Assembly: GCF_027359355.1 (NCBI RefSeq)
Contig: NZ_CP114777.1
Span: 682,001 to 746,000 of the forward strand
From: Prochlorococcus marinus str. MIT 1214
GTDB lineage: Bacteria; Cyanobacteriota; Cyanobacteriia; PCC-6307; Cyanobiaceae
Direction of reading: 5' to 3'
DNA length: 64,000 bases
The notes under the pieces were generated by a model, which saw nothing but the letters and a program-made list of their open reading frames with translations, made no database searches and was not told the DNA's origin. Position numbers and translations under genes: made by a program. Shown here in pieces: positions 38,032 to 47,402 of this stretch; position 1 is the stretch's first letter; the number at the start of each line of letters is the position of its first letter.

Positions 38032-39542
38032 GCATAGAACTAAAACGTACTCCTTTAATGGTTTTAGGGACCTCTAGTGGTGCGGGGAAAACACTCATAG
38101 CTACAGCTATTTGCAGATATTTAAAAAGGAAAGGGGAACAGCCAATTCCTTTTAAGGGCCAAAACATGAGCAATAACGCTTGGGTTGACACTAAGGGAAG
38201 AGAAATGGCATATTCTCAAGCCCTTCAATCTTGGTCAGCAGGATTAGAACCAAGTGCTGAAATGAATCCTGTTCTTCTGAAGCCAAAGGGGGATTGTACA
38301 AGTGAAGTGATTCACCTAGGTAAAAGTGTAGGAACTAGTAAAGCGATAAATTATTACGAAGATTGGTTTGATTCAGGGTGGAAAGCCATTAAAAAAGGCC
38401 TATCAACATTATCAAATAGCCAAAGAGACGGAAGACTGATTCTTGAGGGGGCTGGAAGTCCGGTAGAGGTGAATTTACAACATAAAGATCTTACGAATTT
38501 GAAATTAGCAAAATTTTTAAATGCAAATTGTATTTTAGTGGCAGATATTGAAAGAGGGGGCGTTTTCGCCCAAATCATTGGAACAATTGCATTGATGAAA
38601 CCTGATGAAAAAAAATTACTTAAAGGAATAATTATTAATAGATTCAGAGGCGACAAAGCCTTATTTGCATCAGGAGTTAAATGGATAGAAAAAGAAACAG
38701 GAATCCCAGTTTTAGGAATATTACCTTGGCTACAAGAGATGTTCCCCCCTGAAGATTCCCTTGATCTACTTGAAAGGAAACAAATAAATCAAAGTGCAGA
38801 AATAGAAATAGCAATCATAAAATTACCTAGAATTAGTAATTTTTCTGATCTAGACCCTTTCTTTAGTGATTCAAGTATTCAAATTAGATGGATAGAACCT
38901 GGCCAAAGCCTAGGCCAACCTGATGTATTAATAATTCCTGGAAGCAAACAAACTATTAAAGATTTAGAGAGTCTAAATAATTCTGGTTTGAGCAATCAGA
39001 TAAAAGATTATGCAAAAAATGGAGGTAATATTTTTGGCATTTGTGGAGGATTACAAATGCTTGGAAAATCATTGGAAGATCCTCATAATAAGGAAAGCAA
39101 TGATGAACTAAGTACATTTTCAAATATTGGGATGAACCTTCTTCCAATAAAAACAACCTTTGGAGAAATCAAGCACACCTCACAAATAGAAGAAAGAGTT
39201 TCATGGCCAGGCTCTCAGAAAATAAAAGGGTTTGAAATGCATTATGGGGAAAGTGATTTGATCAATAATAAAGATTCAGAAATTATTTCTCTATTTAAAA
39301 ACAGTTCTTTAGGGTGGGTAATTGAAAAAAAAGATAAAAGCTTTATTGGAGGAACTTATTTACATGGAATTTTTGAAAATGATGAATGGCGAAGGCAATG
39401 GATCAATAAAATAAGACAGAAAAAGGGATTAAATCATTTAAGACTTGATGAAGAAAACAATAGTGATAAAAGAGAAAAATTATTAGATTTATTAACTGAT
39501 GCCTTCGAAAAAAATATAAATATAGATATTTTAATCAAATGA
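38028..39542 (+). CDS. cobQ: Cobyric acid synthase
   Basis: This is a 504-residue protein from ATG 38028; the ATGA overlap with the upstream stop supports this start over the ATG nine codons earlier. The N-terminal P-loop-like domain has GTSSGAGKTLIATAICRYL and PFKGQNMSNNA; LEGAGSPVEVNL and ADIERGGVFAQI follow. The glutaminase domain has FGICGGLQMLG with the nucleophile Cys, and GTYLHGIFEN with the His. It amidates adenosyl-cobyrinic diamide in (pseudo)cobalamin synthesis. Confidence 0.97.
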   Translation: MSIELKRTPLMVLGTSSGAGKTLIATAICRYLKRKGEQPIPFKGQNMSNNAWVDTKGREMAYSQALQSWSAGLEPSAEMNPVLLKPKGDCTSEVIHLGKSVGTSKAINYYEDWFDSGWKAIKKGLSTLSNSQRDGRLILEGAGSPVEVNLQHKDLTNLKLAKFLNANCILVADIERGGVFAQIIGTIALMKPDEKKLLKGIIINRFRGDKALFASGVKWIEKETGIPVLGILPWLQEMFPPEDSLDLLERKQINQSAEIEIAIIKLPRISNFSDLDPFFSDSSIQIRWIEPGQSLGQPDVLIIPGSKQTIKDLESLNNSGLSNQIKDYAKNGGNIFGICGGLQMLGKSLEDPHNKESNDELSTFSNIGMNLLPIKTTFGEIKHTSQIEERVSWPGSQKIKGFEMHYGESDLINNKDSEIISLFKNSSLGWVIEKKDKSFIGGTYLHGIFENDEWRRQWINKIRQKKGLNHLRLDEENNSDKREKLLDLLTDAFEKNINIDILIK

Positions 39543-39784
39543 TTTTAACAATGAATACAGTGAAAATAAACTGGCCTAATAAGAAATCAAGCAATTGCTC
39601 TCCTGGCATTGATTGGTTAAAAGCTGCCTATGATGCTGGTCTCGAGATCCCTACTGGATGCCTAGGAGGTAGCTGCGGTGCTTGCGAAATAGAAGTTAAT
39701 GGTGAAGTGGTCCGTGCATGTATTGCAACAGTTCCAGATGAAAAGGAACTAAATGTTGAATTTTTTAGTGATCCTTATTGGTAA
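39539..39784 (+). CDS. 2Fe-2S ferredoxin
   Basis: The 81 residues (77 if ATG 39551 is used) have the plant-type cluster motif TGCLGGSCGACEIEVNG plus the fourth Cys in VRACIATVP. ATG 39539 overlaps the cobQ stop as ATGA; ATG 39551 gives the more typical N-terminus MNTVKINW. It is shorter than photosynthetic PetF and divergent in the first Cys spacing. It is a small electron carrier, partner unknown. Confidence 0.9.
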   Translation: MILTMNTVKINWPNKKSSNCSPGIDWLKAAYDAGLEIPTGCLGGSCGACEIEVNGEVVRACIATVPDEKELNVEFFSDPYW

Positions 39785-39810
39785 AAACAAATAAATCCAT
39801 TTTTTTATTA

Positions 39811-40452
39811 TCAATAATATTTCTCTGCTCTTCTAATAGCTTTAATAGAACCTTTAAAATCTCCTATTTTATACTTTGATTCACTAATAACCTCTAATTT
39901 ATTTATTACCTCCTCTTTTCTTTTCTCACTAATCACTTTTATATAATCTGCAATTAAATCATATTTACTTTTTCGTATTTCTGAACCTTTAATCAGAGCA
40001 TTATATTTAGGTTCTAGATCCATGTCTTTAAATTTACCTAACAAAATATTTTTATAATCTATTTTAGTGGTATCTAATTCATTGGATTTATCAATTTCCA
40101 ATAATCTAATTTTTTTAGCTTTTCTTTTATCATCTATAGCTCCCTGATAATCTCCAGCTTTATATCTAGAATTACTTCTACCATTAAATGAAATATCTTT
40201 AGATCTTTGTTTAATAATATCTATTTTAGATTCAAAAAAAATTGACTTTGAGAAGTCATCTATAGCAGATAAATTTTCTCCTAACTTATCATTCAAGAAA
40301 CCACAATTTAAATATGCTAAAGCAATATCATCTGGGTTCTCAAGACTATCAATGTTCTTTTTAATAGAGTTAATGGCCCCATCATAATCTTCTAAATCAA
40401 TCAAATTAATTGCTTCATAATAAAAAAATGAAGGCTCTTCTAATTTTTTCAA
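39811..40452 (-). CDS. TPR-like repeat protein
   Basis: The 213 residues carry TPR-like units (YYEAINLIDLEDYDGAINSI, LAYLNCGFLNDKLGENLSAI, SRYKAGDYQGAIDDKRKAKK) and a final SKYKIGDFKGSIKAIRRAE. Between them is a charged helical linker. There is no signal peptide. Function unknown. Confidence 0.7.
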   Translation of the reverse strand: MKKLEEPSFFYYEAINLIDLEDYDGAINSIKKNIDSLENPDDIALAYLNCGFLNDKLGENLSAIDDFSKSIFFESKIDIIKQRSKDISFNGRSNSRYKAGDYQGAIDDKRKAKKIRLLEIDKSNELDTTKIDYKNILLGKFKDMDLEPKYNALIKGSEIRKSKYDLIADYIKVISEKRKEEVINKLEVISESKYKIGDFKGSIKAIRRAEKYY

Positions 40453-40549
40453 ATGATTTCTACCTCTTCTTTATTCTAAGCACATTCAATAAAGTCAGTT
40501 TAAAAATCTTCAAGAAAATATGTAGGAAAAAATCAACTTCTGAGCAATA

Positions 40550-40636
40550 CGGAGAGGGTGGGATTCGAACCCACGGATAGCTTTAACTATCAAACGATTT
40601 CGAGTCGTTCGCTTTCGACCACTCAGCCACCTCTCC
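40550..40636 (-). tRNA. tRNA-Ser(CGA)
   Basis: These 87 nt read leftward. The acceptor stem is GGAGAGG/CCTCTCC with discriminator G. The D arm is GGCTGAGTGG and the anticodon loop CTCGAAA gives CGA. A long variable arm typical of serine is followed by the T arm GTGGGTTCGAATCCCAC. No CCA is encoded. No integrase or att duplicate is seen beside it. Confidence 0.96.
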
Positions 40637-40709
40637 CTGAGTGAAAGTTTAAAGCAATCTTCTAATTTCTCTTGAGAATAAACAGATTTAAAAACTTATT
40701 CTTAATTAC

Positions 40710-41735
40710 TTAATCCCAACCTGCCTTTCTCATAAGTTTTATTGCTTTCTTGTTATTAGTTCCTAATTGATCAATGGTCACACTGTCAGGAGTAAATCCT
40801 CCAAATTGTGTAACTTCATCTGTTTTATTAAAACCAACTAAAGGGTGCTCAAATGTTGGACCTGCTAATCCTCTACTCCCATTAGGAGAGGCAAGATACT
40901 CAAGTAGTTGAATCGCTTCCTCTTTATTTTCAGCATATCTAGCAATGCCTCCTGCACTGACATTCACATGAGCTGGATTAGGAGTAATAACTTTTACTTT
41001 TTTAGCCAAACTTTTATCATTTCTACCATTAACACCTGCGAGCATCCTTGAAACATAGTAGTGATTAACAATACCTACACCACATTTACCTTGAGCAACA
41101 GCTCTTATAACACCAATATCACCAGGGAAAAAAGGCTGAGAAATATTTGAAATCATACCTTTCAACCACTCTTTAGTTTTTGCTTCTCCTTTATTGACAA
41201 TTTGATTAGCCACTAAAGATTGATTGTATGGACTGCTCCTTTTTCTCACACAAACAAGACCGTCCAAGGAAGGATTAGCAAGATCTGAATAATCTTTGAT
41301 TGAATTTATATCAACTTTCTTAGGATTAGCGACCATAACTCTCACCCTTCTTGTTAAGGCATACCATCTTGCTTGAGGATCTCGATATTCCACTGGAACA
41401 TTTTTGTCTAATTTGGAAGACCTATATGACTGAAGAAGACCACTTTTTGCAGCATTGCTAATTCGAGCAGCATCGACAAGAAGAATCACATCGGCTTTAG
41501 AATTTGATCCTTCCCTTTTCAATCTTTCAACTAGAGAAATACCTGTAGCCTCTATTAATCGAATTTTTATTCCAGTCTCCTCGTTAAATTTCTTATATAT
41601 TTGCTTATCAGTGTTGTAATGCCTGCCTGAATAAATTCTTACTTCTCTATCAGAGGCTTTTGCATTATTTAAACTTGAAGAAACTAGTAGAGTGCCTGCT
41701 ACTACTGAAGTAAAAAGACGCTTAATTAAATTCAT
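40710..41735 (-). CDS. Fe(III) ABC transporter substrate-binding protein (FutA/IdiA-type)
   Basis: The 341 residues start at ATG 41735 (MNLIKRLFTSVVAG). The signal peptide ends near NNAKA. The mature part begins REVRIYSGRHYNTD, and ATGISLVERLKREG is present. GIVNHYYVSRMLAG carries the paired Tyr iron ligands, and ANPSLDGLVCVRKRSSPYN follows. It captures ferric iron in the periplasm. It faces a PKHD hydroxylase across a shared promoter region. Confidence 0.93.
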   Translation of the reverse strand: MNLIKRLFTSVVAGTLLVSSSLNNAKASDREVRIYSGRHYNTDKQIYKKFNEETGIKIRLIEATGISLVERLKREGSNSKADVILLVDAARISNAAKSGLLQSYRSSKLDKNVPVEYRDPQARWYALTRRVRVMVANPKKVDINSIKDYSDLANPSLDGLVCVRKRSSPYNQSLVANQIVNKGEAKTKEWLKGMISNISQPFFPGDIGVIRAVAQGKCGVGIVNHYYVSRMLAGVNGRNDKSLAKKVKVITPNPAHVNVSAGGIARYAENKEEAIQLLEYLASPNGSRGLAGPTFEHPLVGFNKTDEVTQFGGFTPDSVTIDQLGTNNKKAIKLMRKAGWD

Positions 41736-41883
41736 TAACCTTTCTAGGGAAGTGATCAATATCTTTGTATAGACTAGACAAGAAGAAACACCTAAATATG
41801 GCTTCGCAACTTTTATACGTATTAAAGTATAAATTGATATCTTATTTATACTTTAGAATAGCAATGAAGTCTAAATAATAAAC
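41736..41883. promoter_or_regulatory. Divergent futA/piuC promoter region
   Basis: This is an AT-rich stretch with TATACTTTAGAAT near 41847 and GATATCTTATTTATAC, loosely Fur-box-like. Iron regulation by Fur is inferred from the two flanking iron-related genes. No strong palindrome is visible. Confidence 0.3.
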
Positions 41884-42549
41884 ATGGAATATTTAACTCA
41901 TTCGTTAATCAATAAATCAGAAGCACTTCAAATAGTTAATAAACTAAAAGCAGAAAAATCATCATGGCAAGATGGCAAAAAAACTGCTGGAAGCCATGCT
42001 GCAGAAATCAAATCTAACTTTCAATTAGATAAAAATTCAAAATTATCCAAGGAGCTTAGAGATATCATTGTTAATAAAATAATTTCGAACCCTCTTCTAA
42101 AAAGTTTTACATTACCTAGTCTTATTCATGGAGTCATGTTTACTCAATCTCTAGCTGGGCATAGATATGGGTCACATATTGATAATCCTTATATGTCCTC
42201 AGGAAGAAGTGATCTATCTTTTACCTTATTTTTAAATTCGCCAGAAGATTATGAAGGTGGTGAATTATGTATTCAGACGATAAATAAAACTGAAAAAATT
42301 AAACTTTCTGCTGGAGAAATGATAATTTATCCGAGCACTCAACTACATTCTGTTGCTGAAGTCAAAGATGGTGAACGACATGTATGCGTAGGCTGGATTC
42401 AAAGCTATATACAAAATAACGAAGATAGAAATTTCTTATTTGGACTTGATGCAGGAGCAAAAGGCTTACTAGCAAAACATGGAAGATCCGATGAGTTAGA
42501 TTTAATCTTTCAGTCTTACAGCAATATCCTAAGAAGATTAGGAGATTGA
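41884..42549 (+). CDS. piuC: PKHD-type Fe(II)/2OG hydroxylase (PiuC-like)
   Basis: This 221-residue protein has the 2OG-oxygenase fold. YGSHIDNPYM has the His-x-Asp iron ligands, PSTQLHSVAEV the distal His, and ERHVCVGWIQS the 2OG-binding Arg. TAGSHAAEIKSNFQL and LFGLDAGAKGLL are family blocks. PiuC-like proteins are often found beside iron-uptake genes, as here. Substrate unknown. Confidence 0.9.
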   Translation: MEYLTHSLINKSEALQIVNKLKAEKSSWQDGKKTAGSHAAEIKSNFQLDKNSKLSKELRDIIVNKIISNPLLKSFTLPSLIHGVMFTQSLAGHRYGSHIDNPYMSSGRSDLSFTLFLNSPEDYEGGELCIQTINKTEKIKLSAGEMIIYPSTQLHSVAEVKDGERHVCVGWIQSYIQNNEDRNFLFGLDAGAKGLLAKHGRSDELDLIFQSYSNILRRLGD

Positions 42550-42635
42550 ATCGATCACTTTATACAAGCAGAGGTAAAAAAAGAACTTTCATAAGAAGGC
42601 CTGAGCCACCAAAATAAATACAACGAAAAAATACT

Positions 42636-42881
42636 ATGCCAAGTAAATCACCTATCGGGATATTCCTTGCGGCGGCAGCTGCTTTAGCGACTAACGCAAT
42701 TATTCCTGAAAATTCAATGGCTGGGGAAAAACATGGCGATATGGGTGGTTTAAAAGAATGGACCACTGATCAAGAAGCAGATGAGGACGGAAAACTTGAT
42801 GAAGCCGCTCAAAAAGCTGCTGATAAAGCTAAGAAATCAAATGTTTGCATCCCTATTGGTGAGGGTGAGAACTGCTGGTAA
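42636..42881 (+). CDS. Small secreted hypothetical protein
   Basis: The 81 residues have a Sec-type signal (IGIFLAAAAALATNAIIP, cleavage likely after SMAG), then a charged helix and a C-terminal Cys pair in NVCIPIGEGENCW. It is followed by its own strong terminator. It lies between the iron genes and the porin. Function unknown. Confidence 0.75.
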   Translation: MPSKSPIGIFLAAAAALATNAIIPENSMAGEKHGDMGGLKEWTTDQEADEDGKLDEAAQKAADKAKKSNVCIPIGEGENCW

Positions 42882-42902
42882 ATCTAAAATATAAAAAAGA
42901 AG

Positions 42903-42928
42903 AAAAGCCCCTTTTCAGGGGCTTTTTT
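42903..42928 (+). terminator. Terminator of the small secreted protein gene
   Basis: Stem AAAAGCCCC/GGGGCTTTT with a six-base loop, then T-run. Confidence 0.93.
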
Positions 42929-42933
42929 AATGC

Positions 42934-42964
42934 AAAAAAAAACGCCCCTTATTTGGGGCGTTTT
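42934..42964 (-). terminator. Terminator of the porin gene
   Basis: Stem AAAACGCCCC/GGGGCGTTTT (42939-42948/42955-42964). Read leftward it is followed by nine T. Confidence 0.93.
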
Positions 42965-42985
42965 CAAATCTATTAATTAAAAGAA

Positions 42986-44233
42986 TTAGAATCTAAATTC
43001 AGTTAGAACAACTGCTCCACTAACATCTTTGCCTTCAGACTCAACATCTGAACCACCAAAGATTGCTGGAGTAACTGTTACGCCATCATTAATTTTGAAG
43101 GAATAATAAGCTTCCCAAACACTGTTATCTTCAGAAGGATCAGAAGTACCACCAACAATAGAAGTAGCGCTAACTCTTGAACCAAAAGCAACACCAGCTC
43201 TGTTTCCGTCGATTAGTAGGTCTTTCCAACCAAGTCCAACCATCCAACCTGATGCTTCATCAGCAAATCCAGTTGGAGCATCGTCAATAGTAGAAACGTC
43301 ATAACCAAGCTGTACTTCAGGAATAGCTCCTGTTGTATCAGGCTTCCAATATGCTCTTAAACCGACTGCAGTTTCAGAACCAGCCGCAGATCTTGCCTTG
43401 CCTGCAGCTGTTGTGAAGTAGCTATCAGACCAGCCATTTTCTTTCAATGCAACAGCACCAGATACTTGCCATTGAGGGGTTCCGTACTCAAGCTTAGTAA
43501 GTAAAGCTGACTTACCATCTTCACCAAAAAGTCCTTGGTCCTTACCAGACTTTGCACCACTTTGATTTGTGTAAGCAACACTTACTGCGAATCTACCGGC
43601 TGAAGGATCTTCAGTTGGTTGTACATAAGCGGCACCAAAACCAGCTTTAGTAGAAGAACCATAAACAGTTCCATTTCCACCAAGAGTGAATTGCTTAGTT
43701 ACAGGCTTATAGATAGAAGGAGAACTTGCAAGCATGTAGTAGTTCTCAATTTTTGGACCAACCCAAACAGTTACGTCATCGCCAACTGGGAATTGATACC
43801 AAATCTTGTCAACTTTAAGAGCATCTGATGTGTTCTTACCAGCGGAAAGATAAGTACCTTGACCCTTATCTACGAAATGGTCAGATACATTACCAGCCTT
43901 AAGTCTTGTATAGAGCATGTCTTCACCAGTAAAACTGGTGTTCATGTTCAACTGATACATATATTCCATAGTGATGCTGTCAGTATCTGACTCAGCATCA
44001 TCATCAACATAACCAGTTATGAAAGCAGCCTTTCCGCTCATCTTTGTAGATGAAGAGAACTGACCAGCCATTATTTCGCCGAGTTGAGCTTCAACGCCAT
44101 CAACACGAGCTTGAATAACTTCAGAACTTAAATCAGACTCGTTAGATACCGCAGTAACATCGGCATTTGCAGCTAATGGTGCCATTAGGCCCAAAGCAGC
44201 AGGAGCTACCAGCAAACGCTGAAAAAGCTTCAT
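42986..44233 (-). CDS. Outer-membrane porin, Som/OprB-like
   Basis: The 415 residues start at ATG 44233 (MKLFQRLLVAPAALG), with a signal peptide ending near AANA. A short helical segment (SSEVIQARVDGVEAQLGEI) precedes a Gly/aromatic beta-rich barrel that ends in the outer-membrane signature LTEFRF. The N-terminal SLH domain usual in cyanobacterial Som porins is not evident, so this is a short form. It is probably a major outer-membrane channel. Confidence 0.85.
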   Translation of the reverse strand: MKLFQRLLVAPAALGLMAPLAANADVTAVSNESDLSSEVIQARVDGVEAQLGEIMAGQFSSSTKMSGKAAFITGYVDDDAESDTDSITMEYMYQLNMNTSFTGEDMLYTRLKAGNVSDHFVDKGQGTYLSAGKNTSDALKVDKIWYQFPVGDDVTVWVGPKIENYYMLASSPSIYKPVTKQFTLGGNGTVYGSSTKAGFGAAYVQPTEDPSAGRFAVSVAYTNQSGAKSGKDQGLFGEDGKSALLTKLEYGTPQWQVSGAVALKENGWSDSYFTTAAGKARSAAGSETAVGLRAYWKPDTTGAIPEVQLGYDVSTIDDAPTGFADEASGWMVGLGWKDLLIDGNRAGVAFGSRVSATSIVGGTSDPSEDNSVWEAYYSFKINDGVTVTPAIFGGSDVESEGKDVSGAVVLTEFRF

Positions 44234-44384
44234 TGTGTCCTCACACAAATATGTCAACCAAATAATAGTGTATTCAATAAGACAATTCAGAGCGAAAGCT
44301 CTTAGAAGTATCTTTTTATACGGCGAGATATATTATTCGAACTATTTGTTACCGAATTAATCTAAAAATATTACTTAGAGTTAA

Positions 44385-45257
44385 TTAATTCTTAGCAGAA
44401 AGAGGGAAGCCAAGGGCATCTCTCTCCTCCAGCCAAGCCTCAGCAACTTTACGAGCTAAAGATCGAATTCTTGCAATAATCTTAGTCCTCTCAGTAACAG
44501 AGATAACCCCTCTTGCTTCTAATAAATTAAATGTATGACTGCACTTCAGAACGTAATCAAGGCAAGGTGCAGGTAGCTTTTTAGCAATTAATTGATGAGC
44601 CTCTTCCTCATAAATTTCAAAAAGTTTCCTTAAATTTCCCGAGCTAGATTCTTCAAAATTATACTTACATTGGCCTTTTTCGAAAGGAAGCCAGATGTCA
44701 CCATATTTATTCTTTTCATTCCAGGAAAGGTCCCAAATACTTTCAACATTTTGTAAATACATTGCCAATCTCTCAAGGCCATAAGTGATCTCAATCGAAA
44801 CAGGTTTGCAATCAAGACCTCCACATTGCTGAAAGTATGTAAATTGGGTAACTTCCATCCCATCAAGCCAAACTTCCCAACCAACTCCCCAGGCGCCTAA
44901 TGTCGGAGACTCCCAATTGTCCTCTACGAATCTAATATCGTGATCTTTAGCTGAAATCCCCAATACATCAAGGGAAGACAAATAAATTTCTTGTATACCG
45001 TCTAAAGAAGGCTTTATAAGAACTTGATATTGAAAATAATGCTGAGCTCTATTTGGATTGTCTCCATACCTGCCATCAGTTGGTCTTCTGCAGGGTTCTG
45101 GATAAGCGACAGCCCAAGGCTCAGGACCTATTGCTCTCAAAAAAGAATGAGGACTCATCGTTCCTGCACCCTTCTCTAAATCATACGGCTGAAGCAGTAA
45201 ACAACCTTTCTCACTCCAGAAATTATTGAGGCTAGAAATTATGTCCTGAAAATACAT
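44385..45257 (-). CDS. glyQ: Glycyl-tRNA synthetase alpha subunit
   Basis: This 290-residue protein is a bacterial alpha-subunit class II synthetase: [40 protein letters not shown] (motif 2), FTYFQQCGG, and [11 protein letters not shown] (motif 3). The beta subunit (glyS) is not in the window, as is usual here. Confidence 0.97.
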   Translation of the reverse strand: MYFQDIISSLNNFWSEKGCLLLQPYDLEKGAGTMSPHSFLRAIGPEPWAVAYPEPCRRPTDGRYGDNPNRAQHYFQYQVLIKPSLDGIQEIYLSSLDVLGISAKDHDIRFVEDNWESPTLGAWGVGWEVWLDGMEVTQFTYFQQCGGLDCKPVSIEITYGLERLAMYLQNVESIWDLSWNEKNKYGDIWLPFEKGQCKYNFEESSSGNLRKLFEIYEEEAHQLIAKKLPAPCLDYVLKCSHTFNLLEARGVISVTERTKIIARIRSLARKVAEAWLEERDALGFPLSAKN

Positions 45258-45393
45258 ATATATTTAATTGTCTAGATTAATGTAAAATTTGAATTAATTA
45301 ATTCCTAATTTAAATATACACTTAAACAACTAAAAATAACCCCTCAAAACAGCATTTAGAAACATTTATATAGTTTAGAATAATTAAATTCAA

Positions 45394-46041
45394 TCAAGAA
45401 GGTAAATAAGAAAGATTACCTGCTATTGAAATTCTTGGTTCGTCAGTTTCATAAAATGGATAAACACAATGTCTTAATTTAGCAGGAAAGAAAACCATAA
45501 CTCCTTCAAGTTCGGGTGATAATCTATATGAATAATTCTGAACTCCACCAAGAGAATCATTATATTCAAATTCAAAACAACCTGCCTTTATGTCATCATC
45601 ATTCATATCATTATATTGAGGTAATTTCTTTAGATCTAACCATCCATATGGAATCTTCAACCAAATAGCAAAAGAATAGACACCAGAGTGATCATGATAT
45701 GGATTAAATTCTGTCTTATATTGATAGTTGACCCAAAGTTTATCTAATACCAATTTACTTTTAGGACCCAATAAGGCATTTCGAGCAACAGGGTCAGTTC
45801 TTGTGATATTGGTTTCCCGGTAATATTTAATTAAAGGTACACAAACAGATTTAAAAAAAAATGAATCTATATCTTCAAGTAAAATACTTTTAGAAATATT
45901 TCCTATTAATTCACCCTTAGCATTCTTATTTTTGTTTTTTTGGGATGTATCAATAATTTTCCATAAATAATCAATGATCTCTTGATCCAGTCTCACTTGT
46001 AAAAAACCAGATACTGGAGGAGATATTTTAGTAACTTCCAT
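45394..46041 (-). CDS. 2OG-Fe(II) oxygenase of the cyanophage/picocyanobacterial type
   Basis: The 215 residues start at ATG 46041 (MEVTKISPPVSGF); seven upstream codons are possible. The motif FNPYHDHSGVYSFAIWLKIP contains the His/Asp ligands. LRHCVYPFYETDEPRISIAGN carries the distal His and the 2OG Arg. This arrangement is common in T4-like cyanophages and their hosts. It may hydroxylate a protein or metabolite. It borders the accessory stretch that follows. Confidence 0.8.
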   Translation of the reverse strand: MEVTKISPPVSGFLQVRLDQEIIDYLWKIIDTSQKNKNKNAKGELIGNISKSILLEDIDSFFFKSVCVPLIKYYRETNITRTDPVARNALLGPKSKLVLDKLWVNYQYKTEFNPYHDHSGVYSFAIWLKIPYGWLDLKKLPQYNDMNDDDIKAGCFEFEYNDSLGGVQNYSYRLSPELEGVMVFFPAKLRHCVYPFYETDEPRISIAGNLSYLPS

Positions 46042-46369
46042 TATTAATTGAAAATCCTTCAAATAAAACTACTTTCAATAAAATACAACCTATTACCTAA
46101 ACATCTCATAACCAACTTATATTGATGTAATAAAGCCCAATAAGACTACTGGTATAATTGACTTCTAAAGGTTGGTTTTGAAATATCTACTGATGTATTG
46201 AAAAATATATTAGTGATGATATACCTGGGATTAGAGGTAATTGTTTGGCATGGCTGAGCCGACATTCAAGAGATGGCAGCTTTGCCTCTCGAGGTTAAAG
46301 CATCCAACCGAGATAATTGATTAAAGCCAAAACAACCTCCTAGTATTCAAGGTCGAGTATTTAGACAAG
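46042..46369. other. Non-coding stretch with a hairpin; possible small RNA
   Basis: No ORF is convincing. GAGATGGCAGCTTTGCCTCTC (two halves at 46270-46278 and 46283-46290) folds as a hairpin with one bulge, in a GC-richer patch starting TTGGCATGGCTGAGCC. TATAAT occurs near 46154. A small RNA between here and the palindrome is possible but unproven. Confidence 0.3.
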
Positions 46370-46423
46370 GTCAGATACTAGCACCATCTAAGTATAAATA
46401 CTTAGATGGTGCTAGTATCTGAC
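46370..46423. repeat. Perfect 26-bp inverted repeat
   Basis: The arms are 46370-46395 and 46398-46423 with two A between them. The arm starts GTCAGATACTAGCACC. There is no T-run on either side, so it is not an ordinary terminator. Confidence 0.9.
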
Positions 46424-46645
46424 GATAAACTATTGAACAGAACGTTTATTAAACAATAATATATTTTTCCTTATTTTTTCATAGCAAAGAATAACATTTA
46501 TCTATATATAATTCAAAAAGTCTATTCTATTTTTATAAGCTGTTAAAATTCTCACCTATTACTTTATCAATATTAATTAATATTATCAATTACCTGTTAA
46601 TTAATAAGGTTAATTGGTTTTAAAGGGAATAATAGCTTAATCAAA

Positions 46646-46669
46646 GGTTAAGGTTAAGGTTAAGGTTAA
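46646..46669. repeat. Four tandem GGTTAA hexamers
   Basis: GGTTAA is repeated exactly four times, about 70 bases before the likely start of the foreign-looking gene at 46738. It is possibly an iteron-like binding site. Confidence 0.85.
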
Positions 46670-46737
46670 TAGTACATTAGTACCCATTGTTCCGATTCGT
46701 CACAAGGCGTATATTAAGAAGGCGTTCGCATGGATCT

Positions 46738-47358
46738 ATGGACTTATCGCCGACGGAGGTGGTTGACTTGGCGAGTATTCCGCTAAACACTGAGGTCACC
46801 AAAGGCCTTGTCCCCGCGCAAGTGGAATATGTAAAGGAGTCAGTCGTTGAAATCAACGAGGAACTGAGTTGTGTTGGGCAGTCCCTGAGAGCCGTTGCGG
46901 CTAACCTCTCCGATATCAAGAGTAATATCAAGCCCGGAAACTGGAGGGCTTTTTTGAAGTCCGGCGCGATCAATTGCTCCGAAAGATTCGCAGTTGATCT
47001 TGTCAGCGCTTACACGAACTGGCTAAGCGGCTCTGACATAGACGACAATCTACTTGCTTCGTTAACACCTAGATCATTAGCTCTAATGGGAGGCAAGGGT
47101 GTTACAGATAAGGAGCGTCAGAAAGTATTCGAGGCCGTCGAAAATGGAGAAAGAATGACAGAAGCGGCTGTAAGGGTTTTAGTAAAAGGGAGAAAAAAAA
47201 GTGCGAGTACATCTTCCGGTAAGAGTGAAAGCGAAAAAGTGAAATACCTGAAAGATAAGATTGAGACATATAAAAAAGTGATCAATAATCTTCAAGATGA
47301 AAATAAAAAGCTTAGCAAGCTTCTATCAAATAGAACAAAAATTGATTCTCTTGTTTAA
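46738..47358 (+). CDS. Hypothetical protein with foreign base composition
   Basis: The 206 residues start from ATG 46738 (MDLSPTEVVDLASIPL); TTG 46687 would add 17 basic residues. The 5' two thirds use GC-rich codons (CGT, GCG, GTC) unlike all neighbours. IKPGNWRAFLKSGAINCSER and LASLTPRSLALMGGKGVTD recall DUF3102/ParB-like host-element proteins, but this is a weak resemblance. The C-terminus is a charged coiled coil (KVKYLKDKIETYKKVINN). It is first in a run of small genes. Likely acquired. Confidence 0.7.
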   Translation: MDLSPTEVVDLASIPLNTEVTKGLVPAQVEYVKESVVEINEELSCVGQSLRAVAANLSDIKSNIKPGNWRAFLKSGAINCSERFAVDLVSAYTNWLSGSDIDDNLLASLTPRSLALMGGKGVTDKERQKVFEAVENGERMTEAAVRVLVKGRKKSASTSSGKSESEKVKYLKDKIETYKKVINNLQDENKKLSKLLSNRTKIDSLV

Positions 47359-47402
47359 TATATATTCTTAAAAACTATTAATCTACACCCACTATTCAAC
47401 TA

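Noticed and set aside
40550-40636. tRNA-Ser as an integration site
   Set aside because: No partial tRNA 3'-end duplicate or integrase was found in the neighbouring sequence.
44289-44302. AGAGC-GAAA-GCTCT mini-hairpin upstream of the porin
   Set aside because: A five-base stem is easily found by chance; no conserved partner or clear role.
46255-46350. Possible tRNA-like RNA in the GC-richer patch
   Set aside because: Only a local hairpin can be drawn; no acceptor stem, anticodon arm or T-loop sequence is present on either strand.
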